From contig CALBTS010000649.1 of the NCBI GenBank assembly GCA_937968035.1, positions 1 to 41,536 of the forward strand: DNA of 41,536 nucleotides. Direction: 5' to 3'. Source of the DNA: an uncultured Methanomethylovorans sp. GTDB lineage: Archaea > Halobacteriota > Methanosarcinia > Methanosarcinales > Methanosarcinaceae. This document shows positions 1 to 7,736 of this stretch, one piece after another. The notes below the pieces were generated by a model. It was not told where the DNA came from. It saw nothing but the letters and a program-made list of their open reading frames with translations, and did not search any database. Each line of letters opens with the position of its first letter. Within the stretch, counting starts at the first letter, position 1. The position numbers were made by a program, and so were the translations under genes.

Positions 1-55
1 TTCTATAGCCGTCTTCTCCAACAGGGGTATTCTGGATTGTGTTAATAATAGCACC
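1..55. repeat. Terminal direct repeat, copy 1 (contig circularisation overlap)
   Basis: These 55 bases are identical to 41482-41536. A perfect repeat at both ends of an assembled contig is what an assembler leaves when a circular or circularly permuted molecule is cut open at a k-mer overlap. The reading frame of the giant minus-strand gene passes through the join without a break, which supports a true circle. It is therefore more likely an assembly overlap than a biological terminal repeat. Confidence 0.93.
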
Positions 56-1069
56 GCCGCCGCTGAATATGCCACCTGCAACAGCACCACCAAGACCGGC
101 CATACCTACTCTTTTAGCAATATCTTTGCCGCTTTGCAGTTTACGGTCATTTATAGCAGGTGCAAGGGCACTGACCGTTTCCTGTAATGCTTCTTCAAGC
201 CCTTCTTTTATTGAAGATTTAACTAATGCTACTCCGGCCTTACCTCCTGCTTTGGTGATTTTTTTAATAGCCTTTTCTTTCGCCGCCTTAATAAGTTCTT
301 TAACCGGCTTTGCCTTGCCGAATTTAAGAATTTCATCAACCTGTAACTGTTCAATAGCTCCGTTTAGCGTACCAACTACTAACCGTTCCATGTTGGCATC
401 TTCTTCGCTTGCTCCGGCTTTTATAGCGTCCTGATAAGCGTTCTCGCCCTCAATGGCGAAGGCAGTGCCAAACGCCGCCGCTGGTGTACCTGTGAGTATT
501 GTAGAGGCAACAGAGGCCGCCATGTAAGGAAAAGCCTGTCCAACTGCCTGAGCGGTAAATTCGCCCACTCCGCCTTTTTGACCCTGAGCAAGTTCCGGTA
601 AATCCTGACCGGCTCTTGCCATGCTCGCAAGCTGTCCAGCCTTTTGGCCAATATAATTTAGTCCAGGTTTATCAAGTAGTTCAGCACCTTTTTGAACAGT
701 TCCGGCAATACCGGAAGTTACATTTAAAGAACCCTGTTTTAATGAGTTGAACAGTTCGCCCCAGAATCCACGTCCTTTTTTAGCTATCATTTCGGCTTTG
801 GCCTTATTAACCGGATTATTAAGCTCTACCCTTAACTGTTCGTAAGGATCAGCTTGTTTTCGTGCGGCAAGTTCTTTTTCGTAAGGGGATAATCCTTTGC
901 CCTGCGGTGCGTAAGGCAGTGGAACAGTCTGCGGATCATTCTGTGCAAAATCCGGCATAGGGGGAATGCCATAGTCCATAACAGCAACATTACCACCAAC
1001 TTTATCAGCCACAACATCGAAGATATCCGGTTTATATTTATCTGCTATTTTATCAAATATATCAGCCAT
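1..1069 (-). CDS. Giant polyvalent internal virion protein, N-terminal part (gene continues at 41536-37100)
   Basis: This is the 5' part of an 1816-codon gene cut by the contig ends. I read the frame from the ATG at 1069 to base 1 and found it open; it continues in phase from 41481 to the stop at 37100. This part encodes residues 1-356. It begins MADIFDKIADKYKPD and has Gly/Ala-rich, probably membrane-interacting helices near residues 195-220 and 320-345, as in phage ejection proteins. The start overlaps the stop of the upstream gene by one base (TAATG), so translation is probably coupled. The domain content of the rest is given in the 37100-41536 entry. Plus-strand frames over this stretch are shadows of this gene. 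Confidence 0.88.
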   Translation of the reverse strand, partial: MADIFDKIADKYKPDIFDVVADKVGGNVAVMDYGIPPMPDFAQNDPQTVPLPYAPQGKGLSPYEKELAARKQADPYEQLRVELNNPVNKAKAEMIAKKGRGFWGELFNSLKQGSLNVTSGIAGTVQKGAELLDKPGLNYIGQKAGQLASMARAGQDLPELAQGQKGGVGEFTAQAVGQAFPYMAASVASTILTGTPAAAFGTAFAIEGENAYQDAIKAGASEEDANMERLVVGTLNGAIEQLQVDEILKFGKAKPVKELIKAAKEKAIKKITKAGGKAGVALVKSSIKEGLEEALQETVSALAPAINDRKLQSGKDIAKRVGMAGLGGAVAGGIFSGGGAIINTIQNTPVGEDGYR

Positions 1070-1977
1070 TAGATTTTATACCCTCTTTGTTGTGCTATTT
1101 GACGGGCTAAAGCTTTCGCTTTTTCTTTATCACCGCCTGTTTGCCTTAACGCTTCCTGGAATATCTGCATTGCCGTCTGCTCATCGAGTTCTGCCGTCTG
1201 TTCCGGCTGCTGCTGTGGGGCTTGCTGTGCAGATTGACCTTGCTGGCCAATGCTTTCGATAATTTTCATAGCTTCATCCAGCTTTGCCATGTAGTTCTGT
1301 TTGGTCTGTTGTGGGTCAAGTTGAGGCAAAGACTGGATCGTTTTGCTTGCTTTATCGAGCTTTGTCATGTATTCCTGCTTTAACTGTGCGGGGTCAATGT
1401 CTGGAATTGCTGTTTCCGCAACCTGGTCTATTGTCTTACCAGCCTGATCCAGCTTTGCAAGAGAGGATTGTTTGAATGGATAATTAATATTTTCAATTAT
1501 ACTACCGGTTTGACTGTTAACCAGTATGTTTTCATCTTTCAGTGTATCAGGATTTTGCTGTTTAATTATTCTTGTCGGTACATTCTTCTGTTGTGCGGGG
1601 TTCCCTAAAGCATCAGTTTTTGCTTTGTAATAACCAGCCTGAGCGAGTCTTTGTTCGGCTAAAGCGGTATTGGCATCGTCTCTTGCTGTGGATTGTTGTG
1701 GGTACATTTGTGCTATCTGTGTTTGAGTTATGATATCCTGAATACTTTTTGAGTAGTTATCGGAACGTTTCATAATTAACTGGCGTTTTTCTTCCGGTGT
1801 TGTATTGGGATCGTTGACGATGCCGATAGTTTCGGTTCGCATTTTATCCTGTTTCTTTTCATTCAAGACTTTCATAAATTTCTCGAACGCTCCAATAGTA
1901 TCTTGAATCTGGCCATATCTGGCCTGTCCGCTATTGAACGGATTACCTTCTATTACTCTGAAATTACCATTTGCCAT
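1069..1977 (-). CDS. Probable internal virion/ejection protein with internal repeats
   Basis: 302 residues, Gln-rich and hydrophilic, with no recognised catalytic domain. Residues about 170-245 hold three imperfect repeats of roughly 32-35 residues. Each has a core like KLDxAxKTI and the linker DPxQxKQxYM, giving a probable long alpha-helical array. The C-terminal part is Gln-rich followed by a basic helix. It lies directly upstream of the giant polyvalent gene, with a TAATG overlap, and downstream of the tail genes. In podovirus-like genomes this slot holds proteins ejected with the DNA. The role is inferred from position and composition only. Confidence 0.6.
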   Translation of the reverse strand: MANGNFRVIEGNPFNSGQARYGQIQDTIGAFEKFMKVLNEKKQDKMRTETIGIVNDPNTTPEEKRQLIMKRSDNYSKSIQDIITQTQIAQMYPQQSTARDDANTALAEQRLAQAGYYKAKTDALGNPAQQKNVPTRIIKQQNPDTLKDENILVNSQTGSIIENINYPFKQSSLAKLDQAGKTIDQVAETAIPDIDPAQLKQEYMTKLDKASKTIQSLPQLDPQQTKQNYMAKLDEAMKIIESIGQQGQSAQQAPQQQPEQTAELDEQTAMQIFQEALRQTGGDKEKAKALARQIAQQRGYKI

Positions 1978-1984
1978 TGTAATA

Positions 1985-2329
1985 TTATCCTTTTTGTTTT
2001 TTTAGTTTAGGTAGAAACATGCCAGTTTTTTGCATATACTCTTTATATTGTGGATTATATCTCAATATTTGTTCTTCATTGATTGCCCTTGCCAGAAAGA
2101 ATAATAAAGATATATACATAACCGCACAAATAAGATGAACAAAACATAGTCCCAATATCATTGTCAACGTTCCTATATAAGATGGATGTCTTATATATTT
2201 GTAAATACCAGTCTGAATGATCTGATCTTGCGTATTGAGTTGGAAAGAGAACCTCTTTTTAAGTGTCTTTATCGCTATAATCCGAACACTTAACCCGATC
2301 ACAATTAGTATTAATCCTGCATATATCAT
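1985..2329 (-). CDS. Isoprenylcysteine carboxyl methyltransferase (ICMT)-like membrane protein
   Basis: 114 residues with three or four hydrophobic helices. It carries the signature of the ICMT/PEMT-type integral membrane methyltransferases: the segment GIYKYIRHPSYIGTL near residues 48-62, then EEQILRYNPQYKEYMQKTG near 86-104 with the paired Glu that contacts S-adenosylmethionine. Family members methylate lipids or lipid-modified cysteines at the inner membrane. The protein is shorter than most bacterial homologues (150-200 residues), keeping mainly the catalytic C-terminal half. It sits between two virion-protein genes in the late operon, with short gaps on both sides, so it is a cargo gene expressed with the virion. 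The substrate is unknown. Confidence 0.75.
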   Translation of the reverse strand: MIYAGLILIVIGLSVRIIAIKTLKKRFSFQLNTQDQIIQTGIYKYIRHPSYIGTLTMILGLCFVHLICAVMYISLLFFLARAINEEQILRYNPQYKEYMQKTGMFLPKLKKQKG

Positions 2330-2334
2330 AATTA

Positions 2335-3069
2335 TTATAGTCCAAAAGCTGAAGCTATAGCTAATCCTGCTTGAATATCCCCAGACGTTCCACCACCAAG
2401 CAGACCGCCGCCGCCAGAAGGTGACTTGTAATAATACATCTGTTCGCTTGTTATCGCCTGAGCAAGTTGAGCGCTGTATTGATATGGGTGCAAAAGTGTC
2501 TGCATTGCCGCATTGTAAATAGCGTCATTCTGTGCTTGTTCGACCTGCCTTTGGGCGTTACCGATATTATTAGCTGATGCCAGATTATTAAGATTCTGGC
2601 TCTCAACATTCTGGGCAGTACCAGCCGCACTGAGCCGCCTGTTCAGTTCATTTTCCTGTAGCTGACCCAACATTTGCAGTTCGGAGTTATCGTAGTTCTG
2701 CCTTGTTGTAGCCTCTATCTGACTGCCTGGCGTACTTTGAAGCATACCTCCGGCATTTGACCTCTGGCGGTTAGCTTTTAAGGCGTTAGCTTTCTGGCTT
2801 TCTGCTACAGCCCTGTAGCCTTTCCAGTAGTTACCAGTCGCAGGGTCATAGTCATTGGACAGATAGTCCTTATAAACACCGGAAGCAAGGTTATACAGAT
2901 CGTTCTGACCGGACAAAGAGTCCTGTGTGTACTGCTGAACCTGCTGCTGCAAGGGTGTTAGACCTGCTGTCTGCTGGACAGGGTACTCTGGACGTTCGTT
3001 CATAAGGTCAAACTCTAACTGCCTTGCCTTTTTCTGCATGTCTGTTTGTGGTAATAGTTTAAAACCCAT
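2335..3069 (-). CDS. Probable internal virion protein, Gln/Asn-rich with Gly-rich C-terminus
   Basis: 244 residues. It is rich in Gln, Asn and Ala with long predicted helices (about residues 85-200), then a Gly-rich stretch SGGGGLLGGGTSG near 218-230 and a hydrophobic tail (AGLAIASAFGL). This architecture is common in podovirus internal core or ejection proteins, where the Gly-rich end is flexible or membrane-active. No catalytic motif is visible. It is flanked by tail and ejection genes in the same direction. Function is inferred from place and composition. Confidence 0.55.
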   Translation of the reverse strand: MGFKLLPQTDMQKKARQLEFDLMNERPEYPVQQTAGLTPLQQQVQQYTQDSLSGQNDLYNLASGVYKDYLSNDYDPATGNYWKGYRAVAESQKANALKANRQRSNAGGMLQSTPGSQIEATTRQNYDNSELQMLGQLQENELNRRLSAAGTAQNVESQNLNNLASANNIGNAQRQVEQAQNDAIYNAAMQTLLHPYQYSAQLAQAITSEQMYYYKSPSGGGGLLGGGTSGDIQAGLAIASAFGL

Positions 3070-3082
3070 AATATTTATTCCT

Positions 3083-3733
3083 TTATCCTATAGTTCCTAT
3101 AATTGGAAGCCAGTATCCAACGCATGTTTTATTAGTTGAGCCGTTATAAAAAACATGCGATTCTTTTATATACATATAACAGACTAACATTCTATCTTCA
3201 GGAGTAATATCGGGAATTGTGCCATCGTCAGAAAAAAGAACCCTTGGCGTAGAATTATACAGTATCGCCACAATAGGATCAGCAGAAACATATAATTGGC
3301 CAGATAAATAAGGAAGATTTTCAATAGAAGATTTACCTCCACCTTGCTTTATCCAATAATAAGTTCCATGTGCAGGATTATTAGGCAGTTTAAAATACCA
3401 TACCGCATATGAAATTTTTACAGTATCCTGTAACTGAACCATTTTTCCTGAGTCTGCTTCTAATAATTGGTAAGCATGGGCAGCGTCATAATTATCTTCA
3501 GTAATTTCAACAACATTAGTAGGGTCAGGGAATGGTATTCCGCTTCCGCCGCTCAATCCTGCCACCGTAGTAGTTAAGTCCGTTATGTCTTTTTCATTCT
3601 TTACAGTATCCTGTTTGAGATACCGTAAAATATGATCGAGCCTGTTAATTATCTCGCGTATCTTCGTTTCTGCCGCCGAGATATCCTTAATAGGTGTTGG
3701 TAATATACTTAAACTTAACGGTGACTGTCCCAT
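3083..3733 (-). CDS. Unknown virion-operon protein with coiled coil
   Basis: 216 residues from the ATG at 3733. A longer reading from 3844 would overlap the upstream tail gene by over 100 bases and lacks a ribosome site. The chosen start follows an AAGGAG-like sequence embedded in the end of the upstream gene. Residues about 15-57 form a heptad-like coiled coil (AAETKIREIINRLDHILRYL), followed by a Gly/Ser hinge and a beta-rich C-terminal half with many aromatic residues. The layout of helical stalk plus beta domain resembles small tail or head fibres, but I recognise no family. Confidence 0.55.
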   Translation of the reverse strand: MGQSPLSLSILPTPIKDISAAETKIREIINRLDHILRYLKQDTVKNEKDITDLTTTVAGLSGGSGIPFPDPTNVVEITEDNYDAAHAYQLLEADSGKMVQLQDTVKISYAVWYFKLPNNPAHGTYYWIKQGGGKSSIENLPYLSGQLYVSADPIVAILYNSTPRVLFSDDGTIPDITPEDRMLVCYMYIKESHVFYNGSTNKTCVGYWLPIIGTIG

Positions 3734-3737
3734 ATAG

Positions 3738-6260
3738 TTACCTTGCTCCTTGCTGTAAGTAGTCAAACTCAGCACCGATAAAACTAAACCTATCAGTACC
3801 ATATATTTTAAACAGGAAATGCTTTGATCGGATATCACATACAAGCTCTTTGCGAACGATTTCGGCGTCGCCGGTTAAAGCCACATTGCCTAAATTCTGC
3901 CAGTTGTTCTCACTGTCCCTCTTTGCCGCTATGTAAACCGTACTGCTTGCCTCTTTTCTGAAGTATAGGTAGATACGTAATAATCGCTTGAAATAGGCAA
4001 GCCCTGACTTATTGGTAAAATCAGTAGTCAATACGAAATAACTTGTGTAAGGCAGTCCATCATCCGTGTAAGCACCATGAGATTCATAGGAATAGCCATC
4101 GCCGTCAGAACATAGGTCAATTATAAAGTTCAAATTGCCATCTACAGCGTCCCACGATTCCCAACCCCATGAGTTCCATGTTGAGAACGGCAAAGTATCC
4201 CACTTATAACTTAACTGTCTTGTGTACTTGCCGAAAGCCTGTATCTCCATATCCCTGATAAAGAACTTATCACCGGTAAAAACTATAACTTTATTATTAT
4301 CCGTCGATGAATTACCGTAAGGGATAGACCACCATATCTCATTATACTCATTTATCAGAGTTGATCTGACCTTGTTATATAGTTCAGGATTGATGTTTCG
4401 TGTAATGTCATTTATCGCATAACTGATCTTACCCATCGTCAGTTCATGAATAAAGTTATCTGAACCCAAGAAATACAGCTTATCTTCATTGTCGTTAATA
4501 ACCGAACCAGGAGCCAAACATCCTACAGCCGGAAGCAGATAATCCTGCGTGAAAGTAAGTTCCGTTAATGTTGCCCACATCTTACGAACAGACCACCGCT
4601 TGAAGATAACAAGATATGCCTGCCACAAACCAAATCCGCCCGTTATATCACCGTCACCGTCAATTAAAGCACTGCCAGCGTCCGAGGCAACATCTCCGAA
4701 AGTTGCGTTAGGATTAAACGCACCCTCATTAACACCCTGAGTAAGAGCCGACCAGAATACAAAATGAGAATATGTATCGCCATCTGACAGACTGACATTA
4801 CCTAAGAATAAATAATTCCTGTAGTTTTTTATGAACTTTGCTTTTGTAATGTAATCTGATGTACTATCCGTATATTGAGTATCAATGAATGAGCATGTAG
4901 TTGCTGAGTTGCCGTCCCAGTAAATAGGTTTATCAACATTATTCGTTGCGCATATATAATCACCATACTGTGTTGAATCCCAGTATTCACATTCACCCGA
5001 ACAGGTAAATATCAGTTCCCACGTAGTTTCTGCGGCGTTCCAGTAGTAAACATGGGCTTTAGTAAACCCTACAAGCCGTTCAGTATTTCCAGCGTCGCTC
5101 ATCACTAATCGCTCATACTTGATAATCGGGTTATTGTCAGGTGTCTGTACTTTTAAAAAGTTTGTATCAGCAGGGTCAATACTCTGAACATCATCGGTTT
5201 TAAACAGATATCTTGTGTTTGATTGTATTGTTTCCGTACCATTTCCAGCGTTATAAATCGCTGATACCTCAGTTGTAGTTAAAACTTTATTGTAAAGCCT
5301 TACATCATCTATAGCACCATACCAATATGATTCTGTTGCGTTTAACCCTGTCTGGTGTCCTATCTCGAAATCACTGCCTGATGTAAGGTATGTTCTGATA
5401 CGAGGCGTACCAACCTGAACACCATCCAGATAAATTATTAATTCATTCTCAGAAGCGTCATACGTAACAACCACGTGATGCCATTCATCAACATGGTCAG
5501 TATCATAGTTTGATAGTAAGGTGTAACCATTACTGCTCGTTCCATCACCCATAACAACCGCTAAAGTGTTATTGTATGCGTATTTGCGAACAACAATACC
5601 TTTCATAGCCGTACCAGACCATCCGCCATTACCAAAAGCACATCCGTATTTGTCTGTATCACCGGCTAAGTTGCCAGAAGTTTTGATCCATCCGCACATC
5701 GAGAAATCACCTGTTGCGGGAATAAGCTCACTTGAACATACCGCCTTGTCACTGGTCCCGTTGAAAGTCAGTGCCTTATCAATTTTACCAGTATCACTCA
5801 TTAGTGCTGTGTTTCTGGCTGATACAGCGTCATTACCATTACCCGAACTATCAGAGACAGTAGTATTTGCGGCACTATCATTCATGCACCACTGACCTAA
5901 AAGCATATCATCAGAGACAGCCTCATCAGTTTCAATAAGAGTAGTCCCGCTAACTTCTGTGGAACTTACGACATTAACCTGCTCATAATCACCCATAACA
6001 TTGTAAACAGCGATACTATCACCGCTTGTAATAACAGCGCTGTAGTCATCTGGTATAACTATAGATGTGCCCGATACACTGGTTACAGTGTGAACGTTCC
6101 TCAACATTTCAGGTTTTCTCATTTTAGCGGTACGAAGTTCACCGTCCCACGCCTGAATATTGCCGTTATCAGGTGTGTATGCATTCTGCAATAAGATGTT
6201 CGGGAAGTCTCTCCTTGACCCCATCGCCGGACTGTATATACTGAACTTTGTTACTGCCAT
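3738..6260 (-). CDS. Tail nozzle/stabilisation-like protein with inserted LamG lectin domain
   Basis: 840 residues. Residues about 118-340 are a concanavalin A-like LamG jelly-roll: WCMNDSAAN start, DSSGNGNDA, GDFSMCGWIKT, DEWHHVVVTYD, LIIYLDGVQVG and YGAIDDVRLYNKVLTTTEV. LamG domains bind glycans or proteins. The flanking parts (1-115 and 345-840) look like one beta-propeller-type protein that starts with SPAMGSRRDFPN and repeats short strands with aromatic ends. Position between collar fibre and ejection genes, and size, fit the podovirus tail nozzle (P22 gp10 or T7 gp12 class). That part is inference; the LamG call is strong. The insertion probably adds a receptor-binding knob. Confidence 0.72.
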   Translation of the reverse strand: MAVTKFSIYSPAMGSRRDFPNILLQNAYTPDNGNIQAWDGELRTAKMRKPEMLRNVHTVTSVSGTSIVIPDDYSAVITSGDSIAVYNVMGDYEQVNVVSSTEVSGTTLIETDEAVSDDMLLGQWCMNDSAANTTVSDSSGNGNDAVSARNTALMSDTGKIDKALTFNGTSDKAVCSSELIPATGDFSMCGWIKTSGNLAGDTDKYGCAFGNGGWSGTAMKGIVVRKYAYNNTLAVVMGDGTSSNGYTLLSNYDTDHVDEWHHVVVTYDASENELIIYLDGVQVGTPRIRTYLTSGSDFEIGHQTGLNATESYWYGAIDDVRLYNKVLTTTEVSAIYNAGNGTETIQSNTRYLFKTDDVQSIDPADTNFLKVQTPDNNPIIKYERLVMSDAGNTERLVGFTKAHVYYWNAAETTWELIFTCSGECEYWDSTQYGDYICATNNVDKPIYWDGNSATTCSFIDTQYTDSTSDYITKAKFIKNYRNYLFLGNVSLSDGDTYSHFVFWSALTQGVNEGAFNPNATFGDVASDAGSALIDGDGDITGGFGLWQAYLVIFKRWSVRKMWATLTELTFTQDYLLPAVGCLAPGSVINDNEDKLYFLGSDNFIHELTMGKISYAINDITRNINPELYNKVRSTLINEYNEIWWSIPYGNSSTDNNKVIVFTGDKFFIRDMEIQAFGKYTRQLSYKWDTLPFSTWNSWGWESWDAVDGNLNFIIDLCSDGDGYSYESHGAYTDDGLPYTSYFVLTTDFTNKSGLAYFKRLLRIYLYFRKEASSTVYIAAKRDSENNWQNLGNVALTGDAEIVRKELVCDIRSKHFLFKIYGTDRFSFIGAEFDYLQQGAR

Positions 6261-6269
6261 TGATTTACC

Positions 6270-7094
6270 TTAATACTTAATTATGTAATTCAAACCTAAA
6301 GACGGCTGAATATTGTTATGAGCCGCATCGCCGCCAGTTGAACCAGTAAGGTCTGTAGTTAAACTGTTTAATGATTTATAATTTGAACCGGCGCCATCTA
6401 TACCCTGAGAACTATATGCCTGATCTAAGCTGTGTGTATGTGAGGGCATTTCATCCGTAACTAACGTATGCTCATACTCGCCCTCTGTTCCGCCGAGAGT
6501 GAAAGTATCTTCGGCTGAATTAGCATCGGTGCCAGTGCCAACACCAATCGGAACGCGACCGGCTAAATTAGGAATGTTAAATGTCGTACTACCATTGCCA
6601 ACGCCAAAAGTAGTAGATATAATAGCAAATAAAGACGCATACGTTTCTCTGCTTACCGCCGAACCATTGCAAAGAAGCCATCCTGTGGGAGCGGAAGCAC
6701 CGGCATACGGTAAAACCGAACCTGTAGGGCATAAGTTGTTAGCGTTATCAAGTGAGGCGGATTTAATCTTACCACCAACCGTCAACTGCAATACATTACC
6801 ATCTTCATCCTGCCAGTGAAGCTCTACTTTATCACTAACATCTTTCGTGTAGATATCAGCCTTATTAGCTGTGTTGGTAGGATCATTTGCAAGCGGGGCG
6901 TTTAATGTTATCCGACTGTGCTCACCTGCCGCATCTTCATCATATGCACCATCAACATTAGCGGAACCCATATAATGATTAACCTGCAATGTTTCGACAA
7001 CAGCCGCCGCCAATCCTCTTATCCGGTCATCACCTAATTTTGGATTCTCGCCGCCCTCTGGAACTGTTGGATCTATTGAGTTTGTCTTGCTCAT
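6270..7094 (-). CDS. Phage tail collar domain protein (short tail fibre)
   Basis: 274 residues. The C-terminal half has the tail-collar signature: GSVLPYAGASAPTGWLLCNG near residues 124-143, then FGVGNGSTTFNIPNLAGRVP near 163-182, an EMPSHTHSL-type metal-site loop near 214-222, and the IQPSLGLNYIIKY ending. These are hallmarks of phage T4 gp12-type receptor-binding collars, where His residues can hold a metal ion. The N-terminal 110 residues probably attach it to the tail. It sits next to the nozzle-like gene, as expected for an adsorption fibre. Confidence 0.9.
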   Translation of the reverse strand: MSKTNSIDPTVPEGGENPKLGDDRIRGLAAAVVETLQVNHYMGSANVDGAYDEDAAGEHSRITLNAPLANDPTNTANKADIYTKDVSDKVELHWQDEDGNVLQLTVGGKIKSASLDNANNLCPTGSVLPYAGASAPTGWLLCNGSAVSRETYASLFAIISTTFGVGNGSTTFNIPNLAGRVPIGVGTGTDANSAEDTFTLGGTEGEYEHTLVTDEMPSHTHSLDQAYSSQGIDGAGSNYKSLNSLTTDLTGSTGGDAAHNNIQPSLGLNYIIKY

Positions 7095-7099
7095 AATTT

Positions 7100-7651
7100 T
7101 TATGCCCTCATACTTCTTGGTTTACATATAAAAATATTATCTGGCGGATACTTAACCAGTTCGATTTCAAACTTTTGTGCCATACGTGTACCTTCATCGT
7201 AAAGCTCGTAATTGTCATATACCCTTTGAGCCACTCCATAAATAATCGCATTCTTATACTTATCAGCAAAGTTAATCGCAGATGTTACCACTGGATGATA
7301 TGCGAAATAATACAGTGTATAAGTTCTGTCACTGCCAGGGGTAGGAGAGATGTAAATATATCCATTATGCACTGCATAACCAGGTATATAACCCTGCTTA
7401 AATTCACTGAAACTTATCCTGTCCAGAACATTATTTGTGTCAAAGTTTAATGTTTGAACATCAATAAAGTCAGTAGGAACAGCGAAACTATTTGACCCTG
7501 ATGATAAAGTGCCAGATACCTCACTCTTATAAGCGTAAGTACGTATGGATAACTCGTTCAGGGTTTCAGCCAGTTCATCGCTAATACTGGTTTCTTCCCG
7601 TTTAGTTATCTGGTTGACTCTTGTTAATATATCGCTTTCAGTCATTGACAT
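7100..7651 (-). CDS. Head-tail connector/adaptor protein
   Basis: 183 residues from the ATG at 7651. This start has AAAGGA eight bases upstream, whereas the earlier ATG at 7675 would place that ribosome site inside the gene. The N-terminal helix (ESDILTRVNQIT) and the segments FAVPTDFIDVQTL, GYIYISPTPG and YTLYYFAYHPVV match the general pattern of phage adaptor proteins that sit between portal and tail tube. Immediate placement after the capsid gene and before the fibre genes supports this. The exact subfamily is not certain. Confidence 0.65.
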   Translation of the reverse strand: MSMTESDILTRVNQITKREETSISDELAETLNELSIRTYAYKSEVSGTLSSGSNSFAVPTDFIDVQTLNFDTNNVLDRISFSEFKQGYIPGYAVHNGYIYISPTPGSDRTYTLYYFAYHPVVTSAINFADKYKNAIIYGVAQRVYDNYELYDEGTRMAQKFEIELVKYPPDNIFICKPRSMRA

Positions 7652-7680
7652 ATCAGTATTCCTTTTTTTTACCAATATAA

Positions 7681-7718
7681 GCAGCAGACAGGATTACAGG
7701 GATAACCCTGCCCGCTGC
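7681..7718 (-). terminator. Strong hairpin after the capsid gene
   Basis: Bases 7681-7692 and 7707-7718 form a 12-bp stem with a 14-base loop. Read as minus-strand RNA the two imperfect positions become G-U pairs, so the structure is stronger in the direction of transcription. It lies in the gap between the capsid stop and the connector start. There is no long U tract (TTATATT follows), so it may act as an attenuator or as a 3' stabiliser that keeps capsid mRNA abundant, instead of a full terminator. Confidence 0.6.
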
Positions 7719-7736
7719 TTTAAAAAACTTATGCAA

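Noticed and set aside
39..434. 131-codon plus-strand open frame at the left end
   Set aside because: Antisense to the open, protein-like frame of the polyvalent gene; no ribosome site; Pro/Ser/Leu-rich composition typical of an antisense shadow.
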